Below, one piece after another: positions 27,001 through 33,870 of a stretch of DNA of 41,287 nt. The notes under the pieces were generated by a model. The model saw nothing but the letters and a program-made list of their open reading frames with translations, had not been told where the DNA came from and did not search any database. This stretch comes from Granulicella sp. S190. Lineage in GTDB: Bacteria > Acidobacteriota > Terriglobia > Terriglobales > Acidobacteriaceae. The stretch lies in NCBI RefSeq assembly GCF_009766095.1, contig NZ_LMUD01000031.1:48206-89492 (forward strand). The letters run 5' to 3'. A program made the position numbers and the translations under genes. Position 1 is the first letter of the stretch, and each line of letters opens with the position of its first letter.

Positions 27001-27539
27001 GCAATCACAAGTTCTTCAACTCAGGCATCAGCTCCTACGTGCTGGGTGGCTGGAAGACCTCTGTGATCCTATCGGCGCTCTCGGGTCTGCCGTTTACCCT
27101 CACAACCACAAGCGCAACCCCCGGAACAACCCAGACAGTTGATGAAGTTGCCCCCTTCCACGTCCTCCATCACGTCACCCGAGCGGCCAATGTACAGTGG
27201 TTCGATCCCACAAGCTTCAGCGTAAGCAGGCTCTCCGGCTGCGTAGCCCCTGGTCCATGCGTCGTTGGAAATACGCAACGAAATCAATTCCGTGGTCCTG
27301 GTTACTTCTCAGACAATCTGTCGCTCTTCAAAAGCTTTCCGATCTTCCGCGAGGCGTCTCTCGAGGCTCGCTTCGATGCCTTCAACCTGACCAATACACC
27401 CGCCTTCGGCCTGCCCGGAACGACCTTTGGGTCCAGCTCGTTCGGCGTAATAACCTCACCCCTCAGCAGTGGCGTCGGCAATGTCAACGGCGTCGGCGGT
27501 CCACGTGTTCTCCAGGCGGCTGTAAAGATCGCCTTCTAA
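24063..27539 (+). CDS. Oar-type TonB-dependent receptor with carboxypeptidase-regulatory domain
   Basis: A 1158-residue outer-membrane protein. After the signal peptide (KKLRLIVSLLLLSLTPSLLGQ) comes a carboxypeptidase-regulatory-like beta-sandwich at about 28-110 (ATLLGTINDPSGATVAGAKI, GNYTLPDLPPGTYSI), a plug domain (LPLSSGNSFQSLLNTVPGM, YQIEGIDDDQRTG, GRAVGGVVNVTLKSGTNQFHG), then a barrel ending in AAVKIAF with C-terminal Phe. This is the expanded Oar/SusC-like family of Acidobacteriota, thought to import or bind carbohydrate-derived ligands. Start is GTG (24063) with TGGAGG 6 bases upstream. The next genes are Tat-exported sugar enzymes, so I infer an oligosaccharide or glycoside ligand. 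Confidence 0.93.
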   Translation: MITLKKLRLIVSLLLLSLTPSLLGQAVSATLLGTINDPSGATVAGAKITIVETATGTVHQSITNESGNYTLPDLPPGTYSITTEANGFKKDTHQNIDLLVNTSTRVDITLVTGSVSETVLVTTAPALLQTDRADISTTLEAHQISNLPLSSGNSFQSLLNTVPGMAPVVFNNSQFFNANNDLSVNANGQSSYVNLYQIEGIDDDQRTGIHIILVPPAAAIQNVDITTNNFEAEFGRAVGGVVNVTLKSGTNQFHGSVFQNMENNGVNARNYFASGPNGRLVYNYTGGSLGGPVLKNRLFLFGDFLRTSDHESSTVTTSIPYYNVVGGNIDLSKYAGQVYDPKTGDTADCQGGATPGNCGKGRTAFAGNQIPLSRVMTPVNDSNIGLTVIQALDAIARDPKSNLASAAYVGGAISNNFQQNSPFSKDSISYDIKGDYVITAKDHLSVRFSHQKTNTFQAPLFGSFLGGPTAGGFEATGTAAAYSTGGNYDHVFSPTLFTEVRVGVAHLRNSAQQSDFGSTDAKTLGIPGTNLSSIDSGQVAFQVSNFAGNGENGTGNPLIGYSQSLPWLRAESNIDFANNWTKILGNHALKAGVDVRRIRDDLLQGNINAAAGTFYFSENQTSSPSATTKGQANDIASVLFDTPYQVGQDTNSTFPAYRQTWLFFFVSDKWQATSKLTVDVGLRYELYPPATPRKAGGFSNFNPATNQLVIAGVDGNPSNLGMKTDYDNFAPRLGASYRATDSTVIRAGFGVSYVPFVDNSYAYNYPIKRSTDYTNVPTYGAAVLGSNNPAAVNFVSGIPPTPTIPIGSDGTITATGNTFLNSLGTLYIPLNFKNAYVSSWNAAIQQALPHDSSLQIAYVANHGTRIDVAQNINVPSVYGESGASDPLNIAFKKTASVTEYFQGFTTNYQSLQVQLTRRFTHGLAFSSAFTWGKAQNYQTGPQDGALLFYSGDLRRNYTLADFDRRLNFEQTLTWELPAGRNHKFFNSGISSYVLGGWKTSVILSALSGLPFTLTTTSATPGTTQTVDEVAPFHVLHHVTRAANVQWFDPTSFSVSRLSGCVAPGPCVVGNTQRNQFRGPGYFSDNLSLFKSFPIFREASLEARFDAFNLTNTPAFGLPGTTFGSSSFGVITSPLSSGVGNVNGVGGPRVLQAAVKIAF

Positions 27540-27554
27540 TCCGAAGCGAAGCCC

Positions 27555-27578
27555 CCGCATCCTGTATCCGGGGTGCGG
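27555..27578. repeat. Hairpin after the TonB-dependent receptor
   Basis: CCGCATCC (27555-27562) can pair with GGGTGCGG (27571-27578), including one T-G pair, around an 8-base loop. It begins 15 bases after the receptor stop. There is no T-run; it might lower read-through into the sugar genes. Confidence 0.4.
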
Positions 27579-27702
27579 ATCTCGCAATGACCTCAAATCG
27601 CTGGGGGTTCTATCGCGTCACGTGTGCGGCCCAGGAGCAGCTTCATCCGTCTATGTCCATGCCGCACGCAAAATCTGCAGAGAAGAAAGAGGAGTGCAAG
27701 TT

Positions 27703-28668
27703 ATGAAGAATCTCACCAGGCGACAGTTTGCAGGAGGCGCAGCCGGACTGGCGGCCTCTCTCACGTTGCCAATGCGCGCATGGGCCGCAAGCTCGCCCTT
27801 CAAGATCGCCGTCATCTCCGACGAGATCTCCCAGGACTTCGACCACGCCTGCTCCGTCATTGCCAATGACTTCGGCCTCCACTACGTCGAGCTCCGCGAG
27901 ATGTGGGGCAAGAATCTTCAGGCATCCTCTGATGCCGAGATCGCCGAGGCCCTCAAGATCCTCGCCAAGTACAAACTCCAGGTCACTGACATCGCCAGCC
28001 CGCTCTTCAAAGTAGATTGGCCCGGCGCACCCAAATCGCAGTATGGCTCCAAAGGCGACATGCACGGAGCCGCCGAGGTCGCCTACAAGCAGCAGGACGA
28101 AGTCGTCGAACGTTCCATCTCCCTGGCCAAACAGTTTAAGACCGACAAGATCCGCTGCTTCGACTTCTGGCGCATCGACGACGTCGCACCCTACCGCACA
28201 GCGATCAACGAGAAGCTCCGCGCCACAGCCGAGATCGTCGGCAAACAAGATCTCCTCCTCGTCATCGAAAACGAGTTTGCCTGCAACACCGCCACCGGCC
28301 GCGAAGCGGCGAAGGTCCTCGAAGCCGTCCAGACTCCTCACTTCGCCCTCAACTGGGACGCCGGTAACGCAGTCATGCGCGGCGAACTCGACGCCTTCCC
28401 TGCCGGCTGGGATGCCATCCCCAAAAACCGCATCCACCACTGCCACTGCAAGAACGCAGTCAAGGACGACACCGGCAAGATCGTCTGGTCGCCCGTGGAT
28501 AAAGGCTATATCGACTGGACCGCACAGTTCCGCGCACTCAAGCAGGCTGGCTACCGCGACGCCGTCAGCCTCGAAACGCACTGGCGCGGAGCGGGCACCC
28601 CCGAGGCTTCCACAAGAATCAGTTGGGCAGGCATGAAGCAGTGCCTGATCAACTCGGGAACCTTCTAA
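27703..28668 (+). CDS. Tat-exported sugar isomerase/epimerase-like TIM-barrel protein
   Basis: A 321-residue protein of the xylose-isomerase-like TIM-barrel superfamily. The N-terminus is a Tat signal (TRRQFAGGAAGLAASL, then ending near MRAWAAS), so it should be exported folded to the periplasm. Probable metal-site segments include VELREMWG, ENEFACNTATG, LNWDAGNAV, HHCHCKNAV and SLETHWRGAG. Family members include isomerases, endonuclease IV and lyases of 3-keto-glycosides. The precise substrate is unknown. AGAGGAG lies 8 bases before the ATG at 27703; the frame extends upstream to 27622. The gene leads a run of three Tat-signal proteins. Confidence 0.87.
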   Translation: MKNLTRRQFAGGAAGLAASLTLPMRAWAASSPFKIAVISDEISQDFDHACSVIANDFGLHYVELREMWGKNLQASSDAEIAEALKILAKYKLQVTDIASPLFKVDWPGAPKSQYGSKGDMHGAAEVAYKQQDEVVERSISLAKQFKTDKIRCFDFWRIDDVAPYRTAINEKLRATAEIVGKQDLLLVIENEFACNTATGREAAKVLEAVQTPHFALNWDAGNAVMRGELDAFPAGWDAIPKNRIHHCHCKNAVKDDTGKIVWSPVDKGYIDWTAQFRALKQAGYRDAVSLETHWRGAGTPEASTRISWAGMKQCLINSGTF

Positions 28669-28723
28669 CCGTCGGCGCACTTGCCTTCAGCCGTCCCTAT
28701 CGCTTCACACCACGGGAGAAAAA

Positions 28724-30043
28724 ATGATCACCAGACGTGAGTTCCTCGACACCCTTGCAGTAGGAGCAGCAGGCCTTGCAGTTGGATCTACCGCAAAGAG
28801 CTACGCTCAGATCCTCGGCTCCAACGACCGCCTCAACTTCGCAGTCATCGGCGTTCGCAGCCGAGCCTACGCTCATCTCTCCGCGCTCAAGGCAAACAAG
28901 AAGAATGCGCGCATCGCCTATGTCTGTGACGTAGACAGCAACACGCTCAAGAAATTCACCGAAGACACAGAGAAGGAGATGGGCGAAGCTCCAAAGCCGG
29001 AGAAGGACTTCCGACATATCCTTCAGCAGAAAGATGTCGACGCCATCACCATCGCCGCCCCGGACCACTGGCACACCCCCATGGCCATCGCCGGACTGCA
29101 AGCCGGCAAACACGTCTACGTCGAAAAGCCCTGCAGCCACAATCCCGCCGAGGGCGCGCTCCTCGTCCAGGCGCAAAAGAAGTACGGAAAGCTCGTCCAG
29201 ATGGGCACTCAGCAGCGCTCCTCTCCCCACACCATCGAGATCGTCGACAAGATTCACAACGGCCTCGTCGGTCGCGCCTACTTCGCCAAGGCCTGGTACA
29301 GCAACGTAAGAAAGTCCATCGGCACCGGCAAAGAAGCGCCCGTTCCTCCGCAGCTCGACTGGGATCTCTGGCAGGGCCCCGCCCCACGCCGCGCCTACAC
29401 GGACAACATCCAGCCCTACAACTGGCACTGGTTCAGAACCTATGGCACCGGCGAAACCCTCAACAACGGCACCCACGAGGTCGACGTCTGTCGCTGGGCT
29501 CTCGCCGCGGAGTTCCCCAACCGCATCACCTCCTCCGGAGGACGCTACCAGTTCAAAGATGATTGGCAGTTCTACGATACCCTCGTCACCAGCTTCGACT
29601 ACGGTGACAAGATGATCACCTGGGAAGGTAAGAGCTGCCAGGGCATGAAGTACTACAATCGCGACCGTGGCTCGGCCATCATGGGAACCACCGGAACCGT
29701 CCTCGTCGACCGCGACGGCTACGAGATCTACGATCTCAAGGGAAACAAGACCAGCGAGTTCGCAACCGGCAAAGAGACCTCGTCCTCCGATCTCACCGGC
29801 CGCGACTCCATGACCGATGCACACTTCGCCAACTTCATCGCAGGTGTTCGCAAAGGCGAGAAACTCAATGCTCCCGTCTCCATCGGAAACGTCGCCGTCA
29901 CCATGCTTCAGCTCTCCAACGTAGCGTGGGAGGTCAATCGCGAACTCCAGCTCGACACCACCGACGGCAAGATACTGCACGACGCCGAAGCTATGAAGAT
30001 GTGGGGCCGCGACTACGAAAAGGGATGGGCGCCGCACCTATAG
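28724..30043 (+). CDS. Tat-exported Gfo/Idh/MocA-family oxidoreductase
   Basis: A 439-residue NAD(P)-dependent oxidoreductase with a Tat signal (TRREFLDTLAVGAAGLAVG). The Rossmann part has FAVIGVRSRAYAHL in place of the usual G-x-G-x-x-G, then YVCDVDS, APDHWHTPMAI and the hallmark EKP with Lys135. The C-terminal half has TLNNGTHEVDVCRWAL and WQFYDTLVTSFDYGDK, conserved in the exported, tightly cofactor-bound members. Such enzymes oxidise sugars or 3-hydroxyls of glycosides with bound NAD(H). GGGAG precedes the ATG by 5 bases. It sits 55 bases after the first TIM-barrel gene and is followed by another. Confidence 0.9.
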   Translation: MITRREFLDTLAVGAAGLAVGSTAKSYAQILGSNDRLNFAVIGVRSRAYAHLSALKANKKNARIAYVCDVDSNTLKKFTEDTEKEMGEAPKPEKDFRHILQQKDVDAITIAAPDHWHTPMAIAGLQAGKHVYVEKPCSHNPAEGALLVQAQKKYGKLVQMGTQQRSSPHTIEIVDKIHNGLVGRAYFAKAWYSNVRKSIGTGKEAPVPPQLDWDLWQGPAPRRAYTDNIQPYNWHWFRTYGTGETLNNGTHEVDVCRWALAAEFPNRITSSGGRYQFKDDWQFYDTLVTSFDYGDKMITWEGKSCQGMKYYNRDRGSAIMGTTGTVLVDRDGYEIYDLKGNKTSEFATGKETSSSDLTGRDSMTDAHFANFIAGVRKGEKLNAPVSIGNVAVTMLQLSNVAWEVNRELQLDTTDGKILHDAEAMKMWGRDYEKGWAPHL

Positions 30044-30075
30044 GGCACCGACGCAGTTGGGATAGAGGCGCCTTT

Positions 30076-30103
30076 TTGTTTGTCATTCCTGAAGGGAATC
30101 TGC
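30076..30103. repeat. Dispersed intergenic repeat, copy 2
   Basis: TTGTTTGTCATTCC, a short hairpin TTCCTGAAGGGAA, then TCTGC. It matches 12041-12066 and resembles 33781-33815. Just upstream GGCGCC is followed by five Ts, which may act as a weak terminator for the oxidoreductase gene. Confidence 0.6.
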
Positions 30104-30155
30104 TTTTGCACACTGTCACCACTAACCCGAAGAAAGCGCGAGTCAACTCCTTCTC

Positions 30156-31034
30156 ATGAAAAACACTGTCTCCCGTCGCAGTTTTGTTCAGTCCGGCGCA
30201 CTCTTCGCGGCGGCAGCCGCCACCTCAAAGGCCATCCCCGCTTCCGCTCTCCAGCCCTCGCCTGTCACCGGAGCCCCCACTCCCATTCAACTCGGGCTTA
30301 CCAGCTACACCTTCCGCAACTTCACCCGCGAGCAGATGATCGGCTTCATGAAGCAGCTCAATGTCTCTGACCTCAATGTCAAAGACACCAAGGATCATCT
30401 ACCCATGGATCCGGCCGAAGAGGCGAAGGCAATCGCTGACTACACCGCCGCCGGCATCAAACTCCACGCCGCCGGAGCCATCTACTTCAGCAAGGATGAG
30501 GACGCCGACATCCGCAGCAAGTTCGAGTACTGCAAACGCGCCGGCATCTCCGTCATCGTCGCCGGCGACCCCTCGCCCGAGACCCTTCCCCGCGTAGAAA
30601 AATTCGTGAAAGAGTACGACATCCGCATCGCCATTCATAACCACGGCCCCGAAGACAAGCTCTGGCACTCCCCGCTCGACATCCTCAAAGCCGTCAAAAA
30701 TATGGACCCGCGCATCGGCTGCTGCATCGACGTAGGCCACACCGTCCGAGCCGGCACCGATGTCGTCCAGGCCATCCACGAAGTAGGCCCGCGCCTCTTC
30801 AACGTCCACATGAAAGATCTGACCAACTTCCAAAGCAAAGAGAGCCAGGTCGCCGTAGGAGACGGGATCATGCCAATAAGGGGAATCTTCGAGGCTCTCA
30901 TCAAAACCCGCTACAAGGGCTTCGTCGACCTCGAATACGAAGTCCACGCCGACGATCCCATGCCCGGAGTCATCAGCAGCTTCGCCTACATGCGAGGCGT
31001 CCTCGCAGGTATGGGATACCTGTCCCACAGCTGA
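30156..31034 (+). CDS. Tat-exported sugar isomerase/epimerase-like TIM-barrel protein
   Basis: A 292-residue member of the xylose-isomerase-like TIM-barrel superfamily with a Tat signal (SRRSFVQSGALFAAAAAT, cleavage near SALQ). Visible elements are LGLTSYTFRNF, VKDTKDHLPMD, IRIAIHNHGPED, GCCIDVGHTVRAG, FNVHMKDL and GFVDLEYEVH, which contribute the metal ligands (His, Asp, His, Glu). It is distinct from the first TIM-barrel protein, not a close copy. I infer a periplasmic isomerase or eliminase working on the product of the oxidoreductase. Separated from that gene by 112 bases containing a repeat; no strong ribosome site was seen. Confidence 0.88.
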   Translation: MKNTVSRRSFVQSGALFAAAAATSKAIPASALQPSPVTGAPTPIQLGLTSYTFRNFTREQMIGFMKQLNVSDLNVKDTKDHLPMDPAEEAKAIADYTAAGIKLHAAGAIYFSKDEDADIRSKFEYCKRAGISVIVAGDPSPETLPRVEKFVKEYDIRIAIHNHGPEDKLWHSPLDILKAVKNMDPRIGCCIDVGHTVRAGTDVVQAIHEVGPRLFNVHMKDLTNFQSKESQVAVGDGIMPIRGIFEALIKTRYKGFVDLEYEVHADDPMPGVISSFAYMRGVLAGMGYLSHS

Positions 31035-31185
31035 TCCCACTGCCGTAAGCCTCATCTCAAGATCACTTACTCGCCCGCGCTCAGTCAGCCAGAGGCGACG
31101 TCAGAGTGTTATCCTGCGGCAGGTTGGCGCGGTTTGAGCATTCCTGGCCGAAGAGGTTCAGCAATACAGCGCGCGTAGGAGCACG

Positions 31186-32811
31186 ATGTTTAACAAAAAG
31201 AAGACTGGATCGCATGGATCGCAAGGATCGATCGGATCGTTAGGACTCGGGCTAGTCCTACTGCTGGCATCGACTCAACTAAGCAATCTCTCCGCGCACG
31301 CACAAGAGCAGATTCGCGTCGACGCCCACGCCGACACCACTCCCTTCCCGCATGTCTGGGAGCAGATCTTCGGATCTGGCCGCGCCATTCTCTCCCTGCG
31401 CCAGAGCTACCGCGACGACATCCACACCGTCAAGAACGTAACCGATCTCCGCGCCATCCGCTTTCACGGAATCTTCCTCGACGAGGTCGGACTCTACGAC
31501 CCCGATGCTCAAACGCAAAACCCCGGTCAGGCACCGGAAAAAGTTCAGGGCGCGGGCATCTATAACTTCTCCTACATCGACCAGATCTACGATGGCCTCC
31601 TCGAAAACGGCGTCCGACCCTTCGTCGAGCTCAGCTTCATGCCTCGCAAGATGGCAGCCGACCCCAACCAGACGCAATCCTTCTTCTACAAGCCCGTCGT
31701 CTCCCCCCCAAAGGACTACGCCCTCTGGGATGCAATGATCACGGCCTTCGCCCAGCACCTCATCGACCGCTACGGCATCGAAGAGGTCGCAACATGGGAC
31801 TTCGAGGTGTGGAACGAGCCGAATCTCGACTTCTGGGGCGGACGTCCCAACATCCCCACCTACTTTGAACTCTACGACCACACCGCGCTCGCCCTCAAAA
31901 AAGTAAACCAGCGCATTCGCGTCGGCGGCCCATCCACCGCCCAGGCCGCATACGTCGCAGACTTTCTTCAGCACTGCAAAGATCACAACATCCCAGTCGA
32001 CTTCGCCTCAACCCACGTCTACGCCAACGACACCGCCAAGGATGTCCTTCACACCGACGAGCAGATTCCGCGCGATCTCATGGTCTACCGTGCCGTCAAG
32101 AAGGTGCATGAAGAGATCGCCGCCTCTCCCTTCCCCAAAACTCCGCTTCTCTTCAGTGAGTACAACGCCAGCTACTCCAACGAACCGAACGTCACCGACT
32201 CCACCTATATGGGCCCATGGCTGGCTAACAACATCCGTCTCTGCGACGGCCTCACCGAGGCGATGAGTTACTGGACCTTCTCAGACGTCTTCGAGGAGCA
32301 GGGCGTCGTGCGAACCCTCTTCTACGGAGGCTTCGGTCTGCTTGCTGAACACAGCATCCCCAAGCCAGCCTTTAACGCCTTTGCGATGTTGCATCGGCTC
32401 GGAGATCGCAGGATCAAACTCGAGGCCGACGACGCACTCGCTACAAAATCGAGCGATGGCGCCGTCGAACTTGCTCTCTGGAACTATGCAGCTCCCTTCG
32501 GCACGGGCGCTGCCTACACCCCCCCACCGGCCAACAAGGGGCAGGACAAGAGCTTTCAGGTGACCTTCACCGGTGTTCCCGCGAATGCGAAGGTCGAGCT
32601 GCTCCGGCTTGATGACGACCACGGAAATGTTCTGAAGGCCTTCGACGCCATGGGACGCCCGCGTGACCTCACCCATGATCAAATCCTCAATCTGAAGGCT
32701 GCAGGCACCATGACACCTGCAGAGAGCCTTCACCTCTCTCAAGGGCATCTGCAGCTCACCATCCCCCCCCACGGCCTCGTTCTTTTGGTCGTCAAAACGC
32801 AACATCAATAA
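31186..32811 (+). CDS. Exported GH39-family glycosidase (beta-xylosidase-like)
   Basis: A 541-residue glycoside hydrolase of family GH39, known for beta-xylosidases and alpha-iduronidases. The acid/base Glu211 lies in FEVWNEPNLDFWGG and the nucleophile Glu325 in LLFSEYNASY. A C-terminal beta-domain follows (VELALWNYA, VELLRLDDDHGN, LTIPPHGLVLLVV). The start has GSHGSQGSIGSLG, coded by four 9-base repeats, then a hydrophobic segment (LGLVLLLASTQL) and a cleavage site near SAHAQ. So it is exported. AGGAG lies 5 bases before the ATG at 31186. Xylose release is the default guess. Confidence 0.9.
   Translation: MFNKKKTGSHGSQGSIGSLGLGLVLLLASTQLSNLSAHAQEQIRVDAHADTTPFPHVWEQIFGSGRAILSLRQSYRDDIHTVKNVTDLRAIRFHGIFLDEVGLYDPDAQTQNPGQAPEKVQGAGIYNFSYIDQIYDGLLENGVRPFVELSFMPRKMAADPNQTQSFFYKPVVSPPKDYALWDAMITAFAQHLIDRYGIEEVATWDFEVWNEPNLDFWGGRPNIPTYFELYDHTALALKKVNQRIRVGGPSTAQAAYVADFLQHCKDHNIPVDFASTHVYANDTAKDVLHTDEQIPRDLMVYRAVKKVHEEIAASPFPKTPLLFSEYNASYSNEPNVTDSTYMGPWLANNIRLCDGLTEAMSYWTFSDVFEEQGVVRTLFYGGFGLLAEHSIPKPAFNAFAMLHRLGDRRIKLEADDALATKSSDGAVELALWNYAAPFGTGAAYTPPPANKGQDKSFQVTFTGVPANAKVELLRLDDDHGNVLKAFDAMGRPRDLTHDQILNLKAAGTMTPAESLHLSQGHLQLTIPPHGLVLLVVKTQHQ
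31207..31242 (+). repeat. Four 9-base tandem repeats in the signal region of the GH39 gene
   Basis: Four units of GGATCG plus one variable codon encode Gly-Ser-His, Gly-Ser-Gln, Gly-Ser-Ile and Gly-Ser-Leu at residues 8-19. The repeat lies in the n-region of the signal peptide, where slippage could change its length without shifting frame. Confidence 0.75.
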
Positions 32812-33017
32812 TCGTCAATCCAGGCAATCAATATCCCGCTCCGTTGCAGGACTCAGCTGCGACGAATCACTCCTGCGCCACTGTGTAAAGAGACAGACAA
32901 AACTTATCATCGACAAAATAGATCCTTCGCGAGACAATCGCCAACCGGGACTCTGCGAGAAATCATGCGACCTCGGACGATAATGGCGCTACACTTCATG
33001 TCAACGAAAGAGGAACG

Positions 33018-33686
33018 ATGATCCAGGAATGTATCAGTCGACCCGAAGTGGAACTGAGGCGCGAGCTGGTTCAGTTTGGCAGATGGCTCTCTCGACTCGG
33101 CTTCATGCCGGGCACCTCAGGGAACCTCTCCGTCAGGCTCGATCAGGAGCGGTTGCTGGTCACCCCGACCGGCATGAGCAAGTACCTCATGCGCCCCTCC
33201 GACATGGTCATCGTCGACCTTGAAGGCCGTCAGCTCGAAGGCTCAAGAAGGGTCACCAGCGAGCTCATCATGCACCTCGCCGTCTACAACATGCGAGCTG
33301 ACATCGAGGCGGTCGTACACTCCCACCCTCCCATCGCCACCGCCTTCGCCTGCGCCGGCCGCGCTCTCGACGAGATGCTCTGCCAGGAGGCCGTTATGAC
33401 CCTCGGCTCGGTCCCCTTGGCCCAGTACGCCACCACGGGCACCCACGAAGTCGCCGCCAGCCTGCGCCCCTTCATCCCCCACCACACCGCCATCCTCATG
33501 GCCAACCACGGCGCCGTAGCCTACGGTCCTACTCTTCTCGATGCCTTCCTTAAAATGGAAACCGTCGAGCATCTCGCCCACATCCGCCTGGTCGCCCACC
33601 AGCTAGGCTCCCCTCAAACCCTCAGCGACCATCAACTCGACGATCTTCTCCGCGCCAAACAAAAGTACATCCGTAACGCCACCTAA
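33018..33686 (+). CDS. Class II aldolase/adducin-family protein
   Basis: A 222-residue zinc-dependent class II aldolase of the L-fuculose-phosphate aldolase type. It would cleave a phosphorylated deoxysugar to DHAP and an aldehyde in the cytoplasm. Zinc ligands are His101 and His103 in VVHSHPP and His164 in ANHGAVAYG; the acid/base Glu82 sits in TSELIMHLAVY. GTSGNLSVR (phosphate site) is also present. AGAGGA lies just before the ATG. It is downstream of the GH39 gene but separated by 206 bases, and convergent with the rhamnose operon, so its sugar is uncertain: fuculose-, rhamnulose- or another pentulose phosphate. Confidence 0.87.
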   Translation: MIQECISRPEVELRRELVQFGRWLSRLGFMPGTSGNLSVRLDQERLLVTPTGMSKYLMRPSDMVIVDLEGRQLEGSRRVTSELIMHLAVYNMRADIEAVVHSHPPIATAFACAGRALDEMLCQEAVMTLGSVPLAQYATTGTHEVAASLRPFIPHHTAILMANHGAVAYGPTLLDAFLKMETVEHLAHIRLVAHQLGSPQTLSDHQLDDLLRAKQKYIRNAT

Positions 33687-33697
33687 AACAAACGCAC

Positions 33698-33719
33698 CTC
33701 AATAGCGCCTGTTATTGAG
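33698..33719. terminator. Hairpin after the class II aldolase
   Basis: CTCAATA (33698-33704) pairs perfectly with TATTGAG (33713-33719) across an 8-base loop, starting 12 bases after the stop. The following bases are not a clear T-run. It could end transcription on either strand. Confidence 0.45.
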
Positions 33720-33780
33720 TCGGCCTTTATTGCAGTCTGTCTCTTTTGTTGCAGTCAGTATCCTGTCGCCCTTCGTCTTA

Positions 33781-33815
33781 TTGTTGTAATTCCGCAGCGA
33801 AGCGGAGGAATCTGC
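33781..33815. repeat. Dispersed intergenic repeat, copy 3
   Basis: TTGTTGTAATTCC, a longer hairpin tip GCAGCGAAGC, then GGAGGAATCTGC. It has the layout of the elements at 12041 and 30076 with a different loop. It lies between the aldolase and the convergent ribonuclease gene. Confidence 0.5.
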
Positions 33816-33870
33816 TTCTCGCAAACCCTCCATTCTCTACACCGTTCGGCCCCAAACACAATCGCCAACC

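Noticed and set aside
28697..30037. 446-codon minus-strand open frame
   Set aside because: It is antisense to the Gfo/Idh/MocA gene, is rich in Gly/Val/Asp as expected from the complement of GC-biased codons, and has no recognisable domain.
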